Below, piece after piece: positions 57,370 to 64,000 of a stretch of 64,000 nt of DNA. How positions within the stretch are numbered: position 1 is the first letter of the stretch; each line of letters starts with the position of its first letter. Made by a program: the position numbers and the translations under genes. Under the pieces are notes generated by a model that had not been told where the DNA came from, searched no databases, and saw only the letters and a program-made list of their open reading frames with translations. Source of the DNA: JAGVNX01 sp035290965 (GTDB lineage Archaea > Iainarchaeota > Iainarchaeia > Iainarchaeales > GCA-2688035); the NCBI GenBank assembly GCA_035290965.1, contig DATDTD010000071.1, positions 1-64,000 of the forward strand. The letters are read 5' to 3'.

Positions 57370-60300
57370 TTAGTTCCAACCTATTAGAACATTATAGTCT
57401 ATACTAACAAGTTTTTTTGTAGGCTGTGATAGAATAGAATAAATTATGTTATAGTCTTGTCCAATTCTTTTATTACCACCATAACCTAGAATCCAACTGA
57501 TTCCGGTAGGTTGGAGTGTTTGAATCGCTCCTTGAACAAAAGCTCTTTTTGAGTTTTCATCTGGGTCATTAGAACCAATATTCATATCACTAAAATAATT
57601 CCCTGAAAGGTTCTGAGTGTTAAGTGTTGCACTAAAAATATGAGATTCTCCTGGCGCTAGAGTTAATGGAACTGAAAGCCCCGAAATGTCTATTTCGGGT
57701 GGAGAATTAATGTTAAAAATATTCAAGTCTGCATTGCCAGTATTTGTTATATTAAAGTCTTGTGAAAGCATTTCCCCTTTTGTTATGCTTCCAAAATCCC
57801 ATAAAAACGGTTGAATTGAAATGTCCGGGTTTCTAACAATAAAATTGTCCGAAACCGCTTCACTGGTTAATACTCCGTCTGTGGCAATTATTTTAATTTT
57901 AGCATTATTACTAGGAGTAGCAAAATCAGCATTCCAAGAATAATTAGTGTCTGTTATGCCTATGGCTAAAGGATTCCAAGTTGCACCATTATCAGAACTG
58001 TATTCTAAAACATAAGACAAGTTATCTCCATCAAGGTCACTAGAATTCCAAGTAATGGAATTTATGCCAGTCCAAATATCTTCGCTTGTCGGAGAAGTAA
58101 TAGTTACAGTCGGAGCATTTGAACTTATTTGCCTCTCAGCCTTGATCAGGCCGTCGTATTTAACAATTACTTTATTAGTGTCAGTGTTGTAAGGGATAGC
58201 AAATACAAAAGCCGTTACATTAGTATCAATAGGTGGATTCGCATAGGGCAAAAAATTGACGTTAAAATTAATGTCATTTAATACCTGCTCGTTGCTGTCC
58301 AAAACTTGGATAGAATAGGGTCCAGCTTCAATTTCGCTAGGATATCCATCAACTAAATACCATGGATCTAGTTCAACTGTATTATTTTTGTCCACAGTTC
58401 CACTCAATAGCAAAACTTGTTCTGGTTCTGTGTGTGGAATCATAAAAAGATTCAATAAATGTGTGTATTCATCTTTTGCAATCCACTTTCCTAACTCGCC
58501 ACTTTGGTAGGACATTAGACTTGCCGCATTGATTCGTTCTTTATTACCACACCAAGAGTCATTACAATCGACCCAAAAACCGTTCACGATCTGGCCATTT
58601 GGATCGGGATTAGGACAACCAGAACATCCTTCTGGCCTGCCACAGTCGCCACCAATAGTTATCTCGTCGCATAATCCAAATGTATGACCGACCTCATGAG
58701 ATGGTGTTACCGCACTTAGTTCGCTTAAAGATGAATTACTTGTTGTTGGGCTAGAAATGCCAGACCAATTTTGCCAGTAATTACTTAAAAGCCAACCATT
58801 AGGAGTAATTCCTACTACTCTGTCGTAAGATTTCAAACCGCCATAAGCCAAGTATTCTACAGTATAAAGCCTGTGGAGCGTAAAAATAACTCCCTTATCT
58901 GGAATAAACTCCAAGGGACTCAATCGGCCATATATTACAGGATCTTCTCTGTTGTCAATTGCATTTTCTGGAAGCGGATAAACCGCCTTCATATATTCCT
59001 CGCTATGAGAAATAAAAAAATTGAAGAGGTCCCGATCTAATAGTTCCACTGGCACGTAAATTACTTTGAACCCGTAAGTTCTTGTTACATTCAAATCTAC
59101 TGTTTTTGTGTTGTTGTTTTCATTTGTTTCTGATATGCTTGCATAGGGGTCTACCATCGCACTTATTTGGTATGTTCCTGACGTTGAATATGGTGTTGGA
59201 TAGAAATCAATTGTTCTAAAGTCTGCGATTTGATTTGTGTCGTAATAGTCTTGCCCGTTGTATGATAGCTTTGCTGTTACTACTTTTGGACTGCCCGTGT
59301 TTATTACTTTTACTCGCACTACCGTTGCTTTATCAGTGATAAGATTTACATCTTCAATAACTTGAATTGGTTTTACCCATTCAATGAATAAATCGCCTTC
59401 AGGAGCAGCGGTAATCTGGAACTGGTTAGAACTTGCTTGAATGGAGTTTCCATAACTGTTCGTAACATTTACATCAACATAATAATCTCCGGGAGAAACA
59501 TTTGTTGTGTTCCAAGAATAAGAGCAAGTTATTGGATTTGCTGTTACTGGTTGGAAGGTATCTGGCTGGTTGTCCATTACTGCTCTCACATCATCACCAC
59601 TCGACAAAAGCATTGCTAAAAGAAAATAAGTTTCATGATTAAAATCGATTGCTTGACTGGTTATAACACTAATAAATGGGTAAGCATTGGGTAAACTGTT
59701 AAAATTAAAATCCGTTGTTACATTAGACCATTGAGACCCATTGTATTTTGCGACAAAGCGTATTGGGGGAAATGTAGAACAGATACTATACGCCAGCAAG
59801 CCGACTTCCTCCTTTTCTGAAAACCCGTTAAGCGCACTGCCTGTACACCCAGAAGCAGTTTTTAGAGAAGGTAAATTTGCAACAATGCTGTTTGTTTTAA
59901 CCCATTGGTTGCTGACTATTTCCCAAGAGCTATTCCCGTCTGATGCTAAAAGATAAGGTTTGTCATTGTAATATCCTACAAAATAACTCGCATTTGGAGT
60001 TCCGCTCCCAGTAAAAATAAGCGAATTGGAATCCGTTAACCATTGTGAAGTTGCATCGTCCCAGCGATATAATCTGTTTGGTGAAGAAACAATTTGCACA
60101 AAAACGGAATTGTCATAGTTATAAACGAGCGTAGATGCGAGATTGCCAGTCTGCCCATAATCTGCAGTATCATACCCTGCAGTTTTATCTTCTTCATAAA
60201 ATAAGGAATAGGGCGAGTTTAGATAATTTGGAGTTCCATTCTTTTTGATAGAATAAACATAAATCGTGTTTTTTCCATAAACCGCCCAAATTCTCCATAA

Positions 60301-60660
60301 CGTGTCGTCATCTTTTTTCACCATAGTTGTATACTCGGCCCGACCCGGAAGATTGTTAGGATACAAATTTCCAACATTAACACCAGCATTTTGCCAGACA
60401 TACCTCGAAGAATAAGTGCAGGAACTTAAATTCAAATCAGCAATAAAATGCTCTCGCGAACCAGGCGTTCCCCCATAATATAAATTAAAATGCTGGTTCG
60501 GATTGTTTGTTGAATCAGAATAAGTCCAAGAAATAGTCTGCGGATTACCTGCAGTTTCAGGCATAGAACCAACAGCCAAAGTTTGAGAAGAAAAAACACT
60601 CGGCAAAAAACAAAAAAAAGCAAACAAAAAAAACAATTGCCAACAAAATATTTTTTTCAT
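57370..60660 (-). CDS. Large secreted metallopeptidase-like surface protein
   Basis: 1096 residues from ATG 60660 (signal peptide CWQLFFLFAFFCFLPSVFSS). Order: a long N-terminal beta region with repeated WYNDK/NQW-type motifs and a possible propeller (about 60-330), a CARDB-like domain (KPIQVIEDVNLITDKATVVRVKVINTG, about 440-540), a zincin domain with PSHEVGHTFGLCDE (HExxHxxGxxD, about 675-688) and a Met-turn in ASLMSYQSG, an Ig/FnIII-like domain (WTGINSITWNSSDLDGDNLSYVLEYSSDNG), and a hydin-like domain (QPFLWDFGSITKGEMLSQDF). It ends without an anchor. Likely extracellular protease or adhesin. Confidence 0.75.
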   Translation of the reverse strand: MKKIFCWQLFFLFAFFCFLPSVFSSQTLAVGSMPETAGNPQTISWTYSDSTNNPNQHFNLYYGGTPGSREHFIADLNLSSCTYSSRYVWQNAGVNVGNLYPNNLPGRAEYTTMVKKDDDTLWRIWAVYGKNTIYVYSIKKNGTPNYLNSPYSLFYEEDKTAGYDTADYGQTGNLASTLVYNYDNSVFVQIVSSPNRLYRWDDATSQWLTDSNSLIFTGSGTPNASYFVGYYNDKPYLLASDGNSSWEIVSNQWVKTNSIVANLPSLKTASGCTGSALNGFSEKEEVGLLAYSICSTFPPIRFVAKYNGSQWSNVTTDFNFNSLPNAYPFISVITSQAIDFNHETYFLLAMLLSSGDDVRAVMDNQPDTFQPVTANPITCSYSWNTTNVSPGDYYVDVNVTNSYGNSIQASSNQFQITAAPEGDLFIEWVKPIQVIEDVNLITDKATVVRVKVINTGSPKVVTAKLSYNGQDYYDTNQIADFRTIDFYPTPYSTSGTYQISAMVDPYASISETNENNNTKTVDLNVTRTYGFKVIYVPVELLDRDLFNFFISHSEEYMKAVYPLPENAIDNREDPVIYGRLSPLEFIPDKGVIFTLHRLYTVEYLAYGGLKSYDRVVGITPNGWLLSNYWQNWSGISSPTTSNSSLSELSAVTPSHEVGHTFGLCDEITIGGDCGRPEGCSGCPNPDPNGQIVNGFWVDCNDSWCGNKERINAASLMSYQSGELGKWIAKDEYTHLLNLFMIPHTEPEQVLLLSGTVDKNNTVELDPWYLVDGYPSEIEAGPYSIQVLDSNEQVLNDINFNVNFLPYANPPIDTNVTAFVFAIPYNTDTNKVIVKYDGLIKAERQISSNAPTVTITSPTSEDIWTGINSITWNSSDLDGDNLSYVLEYSSDNGATWNPLAIGITDTNYSWNADFATPSNNAKIKIIATDGVLTSEAVSDNFIVRNPDISIQPFLWDFGSITKGEMLSQDFNITNTGNADLNIFNINSPPEIDISGLSVPLTLAPGESHIFSATLNTQNLSGNYFSDMNIGSNDPDENSKRAFVQGAIQTLQPTGISWILGYGGNKRIGQDYNIIYSILSQPTKKLVSIDYNVLIGWN

Positions 60661-60742
60661 TTTACGCCCCTTTTTTTTATTTCCGCACAAACTATTAGTT
60701 CTGGTTTGCATCAAAGATTGCTAGCGAGTTTGTTAATCCTTT

Positions 60743-61588
60743 TTAACAGTCGCTTGCAGTGATTATTCCTGCGTTAACGTCAATGAAACAGCTTCCTGAA
60801 TCATTGCCTTTTCTTACAAACAAGGTTTTTGTCAAACCGGCAACAGTGCCAGTGCTTGTTATTACAGTAAAATTGTTCGCTTTTATTTTGAATGCACTGA
60901 ACTCTTTGTTCTGGCTTACATTTGTATCACTGTTCAAAGAAATTTTTCCTGTTCCTGTGGCAGTTATTGCAATGTTACCGTTTATTGCAGCAGAAGTAAT
61001 TGTTCCGGTTGGAGTCGAAAAATTAATGCTCGTTGCAATATTTGGAGTAGTAATAGTTGGAGTAATCGAAAAAACCGGAACAGTTCCAGAACCAGTAACA
61101 GTACCCCAAAAAACACTTCCCGCACCATTAACAAGCGCCCTCATCCCACTGGTAGAAGAAAGAGCAGTCCAAACATTCGGAGAATTTGCAACCAAAACAC
61201 TGCCAGGATTAACGCTCGACAAGTTTGTTCCACCGGAAGAAACACCAATTTGACCCTGTCCGCCTCTGAAATTGTTCGGGCCATCAACAAGAGAACCGTT
61301 AACAGATAAGCATAGCCAATAGTCTTGGTTGTAATTGAGGTTTAGTTGGTCTAAATCTCCAAGCAACAGATTGAATGTGCTGTCTTGGATAGCGCCTGTG
61401 TAATTGTGGTCAAAAAAGACTCCGTTCGAACAAGAGTTTTGATCCGAAATTTTTACGCCCAAATCTCCGTTTGACAAGCCTTCTACTTTTCCCTGCAAAG
61501 ACATTTTCGTAGGCTGAGTTGCTAAAACAAAACTAAAAAAAATCAGGCTAACTCCAATTAGTGCTAACGCTAAAAAAAACTTTTTCAT
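60743..61588 (-). CDS. Secreted fibre-like protein
   Basis: 281 residues with signal peptide (KKFFLALALIGVSLIFFSFVLA). The N-terminal part (LQGKVEGLSNGDLGVKISDQNSCSNGVFFDHN) looks like a beta domain; the rest is Gly/Ser/Thr-rich with repeated TxTxTxxI blocks (SITPTITTPNIATSINFSTPTGTITSAAINGNIAITATGTGKISLNSDTNV), the composition of phage-tail-fibre or adhesin stalks. The C-terminal two Cys (CFIDVNAGIITASDC) could form a disulphide cap. No membrane anchor. The promoter gap to the metzincin-like gene is 80 bases, same strand. Confidence 0.6.
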   Translation of the reverse strand: MKKFFLALALIGVSLIFFSFVLATQPTKMSLQGKVEGLSNGDLGVKISDQNSCSNGVFFDHNYTGAIQDSTFNLLLGDLDQLNLNYNQDYWLCLSVNGSLVDGPNNFRGGQGQIGVSSGGTNLSSVNPGSVLVANSPNVWTALSSTSGMRALVNGAGSVFWGTVTGSGTVPVFSITPTITTPNIATSINFSTPTGTITSAAINGNIAITATGTGKISLNSDTNVSQNKEFSAFKIKANNFTVITSTGTVAGLTKTLFVRKGNDSGSCFIDVNAGIITASDC

Positions 61589-61707
61589 TCAACCAACCCC
61601 CAAAAAATTCTTTCAGAGCAAAAACTCAAAAAGAAAAACCCCAAATAGCAGTAACAAGAATGAAATTAAAAAGCTTTGCAAGACTACGACAATTGACTAA
61701 GTGCGGT

Positions 61708-63447
61708 TTATCGCATCTTTTCTTCCGCAGCCTTTTCCTTGAGCACGCGCAGGAATTCTTCTCCGAGCGAGGGGCGGGGAACTTTTCCTGAAACCAAAAA
61801 ATCCTGGATGGCTTCAAGACAGGCATTGCTTCCGAGGACAGCAGGCATTACAACAAGGTCTGCCTTTGCATTGTACAATTCAAGTGCATCCCTGAAATAA
61901 TGAGCGCGCGCAAAAACAACTGTTTCAGGATTCAGGGATTTTGCACGCTTCACTAACTGCAAAGTAGCGGCTGCATCCGGAATAGTTACAACAAGAGCCT
62001 TTGCATTTTCAATGCAGAGATTTTCCCAGACCTCATTGTTAGTGCGCGAGCCGTAAACTCCCACAATGCTTTTTTCCGAAAGCCTTTCCAAAACATCGGG
62101 ATCGTGGTCGACAACAAGAACAGTTTCAGAATTTTTCAGTTCAGTCGCAATGCTTCCTCCAAAGACTCCTCCGCCCGCAATAATAATATGGTTTTTGAGT
62201 TCAAGCGCGGAAGGAAGGGAATTTAATTTTTCAAGTTTGCGCGCAAAAAAATGCCTGCTCTTTTCAGCATCAAGCCTTGTTTTCTTGAAAAGCCTGTTGA
62301 AAAAGCCTGAAATCGCCTCCGAAGAATTCATGAGATAGGGGGTTGCAACCATTGAAATCAGGATTACCCAGATTGCAATGTTATACATTGAATCAGAAAC
62401 CTGCCCCAAAGAAAGCCCCTGCCGCGCAATGATAAAAGAAAACTCGCTAGCCTGCGCAAGAGACAGGCCTACAAACCAGGCAATCTTGTTTCCAAAACCC
62501 GAATAAAGAGTAATCAGGTAAAGAATCAGGGGATTGAGAATAAAAACAATTGCAAGCAGGATTGGGAAAAAAACAAGCGACTGCGCCTGAAAAACAGAAA
62601 GATTCAATTGTATTCCCAGAGAAACAAAAAAAACAGTTGCAAACAAATCCCTTATGTACTTTATCTGGGAAAGCGCTTCAGTGCTGTAGGAAACACGCGC
62701 AAGCGCAAGCCCTCCGATAAAGGCGCCGATTGCAATTGAAAAGTCAACCGCATAGGCAAAAAACATGAAGAGAAAGCAGACTGAAACAGTTGTAAGGTAA
62801 AAAACCTCCTGGTGCTTTGCAGAGGCATGCATTATTACAGGGAAAATCTTTTTGCTGAAAACAAAAGCAAGCAAAAACAATCCCACTATTCCTAGAAGGA
62901 ATTTTGCGGCAAGGTCAATGGAAAAAAAAGTAGCGGGATTTGCAAGCAATGGAAGAGCAATGACTGCAACCATGTCCTGCACAAGCGCAAAGCCTATAAT
63001 CAATTTTGCCTCTAGAGAAGCAAGCCTGTTTGAATCAGAAAGAATCTTTACAACAATCGCAGTGCTGCTGAAGGCAACAATCAGGCCAATGTAAACGCTT
63101 TCAATAAGCGGCAATCCCAAAAAATTCATTATTCCCGAAACCAGCAGCGCAGTAATTGAAATCTGCGCCAATCCCCCGAGAAGGATTGTTTTTTTGAACT
63201 GCCAGATTTTTGAAAAATCAATCTGCATTCCCACAGCAAAAAGAAGGAACGCAATTCCGAGCTCTGAAAGAGCTCCGATGTTCTGCGCATCAGGAATAAG
63301 ATTCAAAAAAATCGGCCCGATTATTATTCCCGCAAGGATATAGCCCACAATGAGCGGCTGTTTCAGTGCCCTTGCAATGAATGCAAAAACAGTTCCCGCA
63401 AGAATAACTATTCCAAGGTCAAAAAGCAGAAAAGGCGCTTCAAGCAT
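61708..63447 (-). CDS. KefB-type cation/proton antiporter with TrkA-N domain
   Basis: 579 residues from ATG 63447. About 12 membrane helices (1-385) in the CPA2 arrangement, with the conserved AFSSTAIVVKIL (about 121) and GLVQDMVAVIALP (about 152) as the two discontinuous helix regions, then a cytosolic RCK/TrkA-N domain: NHIIIAGGGVFGGSIATEL (about 417-435), VLVVDHDPDVLERL and VVTIPDAAATLQLVKRA, ending with a short C-terminal helix. The nucleotide-binding glycines GGGVFG are present. Probable K+ or Na+ efflux in exchange for protons. Confidence 0.9.
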   Translation of the reverse strand: MLEAPFLLFDLGIVILAGTVFAFIARALKQPLIVGYILAGIIIGPIFLNLIPDAQNIGALSELGIAFLLFAVGMQIDFSKIWQFKKTILLGGLAQISITALLVSGIMNFLGLPLIESVYIGLIVAFSSTAIVVKILSDSNRLASLEAKLIIGFALVQDMVAVIALPLLANPATFFSIDLAAKFLLGIVGLFLLAFVFSKKIFPVIMHASAKHQEVFYLTTVSVCFLFMFFAYAVDFSIAIGAFIGGLALARVSYSTEALSQIKYIRDLFATVFFVSLGIQLNLSVFQAQSLVFFPILLAIVFILNPLILYLITLYSGFGNKIAWFVGLSLAQASEFSFIIARQGLSLGQVSDSMYNIAIWVILISMVATPYLMNSSEAISGFFNRLFKKTRLDAEKSRHFFARKLEKLNSLPSALELKNHIIIAGGGVFGGSIATELKNSETVLVVDHDPDVLERLSEKSIVGVYGSRTNNEVWENLCIENAKALVVTIPDAAATLQLVKRAKSLNPETVVFARAHYFRDALELYNAKADLVVMPAVLGSNACLEAIQDFLVSGKVPRPSLGEEFLRVLKEKAAEEKMR

Positions 63448-63578
63448 GGATAATAAAAAAGGCGTTTGACTATTTATAATTATCCTGAAAAACAACTGCG
63501 CAATATTCAGCCTGCTGGCATAATCCGTGCTTTTTTATTCTTTTTGCAATAATTCTTTTGCTATCGGGAGGCTGTTTT

Positions 63579-64000
63579 ATGTTCGGAAAAAGTTCTTCAA
63601 AAGGAATTGCGCTTGAAACAACAAAGGCGGGTTTTGCAAAAAACTCTGCAGTCGAATTTTCATTGAAAAATAATTCTTCAAAAACAATTTTTGTAATGCC
63701 GGCTCTTTTCAACGAGCTTTCACTGCAGGGCGAAGTTTCCCAGAAAACAGGCAGCGGCTTTGTGAAAATTTCTACTTTCAATGCGCAGGCTTCTGCGATA
63801 GACAACAAAGAAAGGCAGCCTCTTGAGGCTGTTGAAATTTCCGCAGGAGAATCTCTTGAAGGAAGCTGGAGCGGGACAGCATACAAAAAAACTGGTTCCG
63901 ATGCAATAAGCGGCTGGAACAGTTTCCAGGCAACAGGAACATTCAGAATAAAAATAGCCTATTACAATTCCGAAGCAGATGCAAAAGCAGGCAAAAAGGC
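63579..64000 (+). CDS. Putative surface protein, start region (runs off the window)
   Basis: From ATG 63579 (preceded by GGGAGG 7 bases upstream) the frame is open to the window end, 140 codons so far; the product is beta-rich and soluble (AFNELSLQGEVSQKTGSGFVKISTFNAQ). Upstream in the same frame lie codons for a hydrophobic stretch ending LLLSGGC, a lipoprotein-type signal, but no ATG, GTG or TTG precedes it; an ATT at 63537 is the only plausible earlier start. If that is used, the protein is a lipoprotein. Identity unknown. Confidence 0.5.
   Translation, partial: MFGKSSSKGIALETTKAGFAKNSAVEFSLKNNSSKTIFVMPALFNELSLQGEVSQKTGSGFVKISTFNAQASAIDNKERQPLEAVEISAGESLEGSWSGTAYKKTGSDAISGWNSFQATGTFRIKIAYYNSEADAKAGKK

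Noticed and set aside
1..64000. CRISPR array
   Set aside because: No regularly spaced identical repeats seen; short hairpin repeats are dispersed and divergent.

Overview
The window comes from an archaeal chromosome, probably a small-genome, mesophilic, DPANN-type lineage (Diapherotrites-like is my guess). The archaeal signs are a transcription factor B, a minimal histone, ribosomal proteins eS8 and eL41, a Hef-type helicase/nuclease, archaeal CMP kinase, Trm5, form III RuBisCO, BHB-type tRNA introns, a 16S-tRNA-Ala-23S operon with processing stems, and AT-rich TATA-type promoters. Shine-Dalgarno motifs are of the GGTGAT/GAGGTGA type and TTG starts are common. The lineage is inferred from gene content only.

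Layout. 1-900: end of a glycosidase-like gene and a GIY-YIG protein. 950-6400: the rRNA operon on the minus strand, with no 5S attached. 6.5-10.8 kb: UbiA prenyltransferase, two genes too small for routine calling (eL41 and a 46-residue membrane protein), an intron-bearing tRNA-Leu and a coiled-coil pair. 10.8-15.5 kb: accessory island starting at an IS200-like element and ending at an intron-bearing tRNA-Ser; it includes a fused 2H/calcineurin-like phosphoesterase. 15.8-24 kb: lipoproteins (Cys repeats; tandem DUF4382), superoxide dismutase, ScpB, RNase HII and TFB. 24.2-33.9 kb: core metabolism and information processing (eS8, AhcY, Adk, Trm5, beta-CASP nuclease, MBF1, site-2 protease) plus a RHH/PIN pair. 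33.9-35.8 kb: restriction-modification pair. 36-51 kb: FtsZ, a tRNA gene interrupted by an HNH gene, ZIP transporter, MazEF-like pair, ScpA, a KaiC-like ATPase, MNT/HEPN pair, Hef, histone, CMP kinase, a proteasome-like Ntn hydrolase, RuBisCO and Ogt. 51-56.6 kb: carA, a LAGLIDADG gene and carB. 56.8-64 kb: surface proteins, a KefB-like antiporter and a partial gene.

Several observations concern interrupted genes. Ribosomal protein eS8 has an in-frame UGA exactly where a conserved glycine is expected. carB carries a 34-nt insertion that breaks the frame inside its first conserved motif, and removing it restores the motif; a LAGLIDADG endonuclease gene sits immediately upstream. A tRNA gene is split by an insertion almost wholly filled by an HNH endonuclease ORF. 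Two other tRNAs have canonical 37/38 introns that contain copies of a modular hairpin repeat, also found in the rRNA spacer and beside tRNA-Leu. Together these suggest a lineage whose RNA and protein genes are heavily colonised by small insertions, some perhaps removed by the archaeal splicing endonuclease; that link is inference.

Toxin-antitoxin and defence-like genes are scattered singly (RHH/PIN, MazEF, MNT/HEPN, R-M). I saw no CRISPR array and no recognisable prophage.
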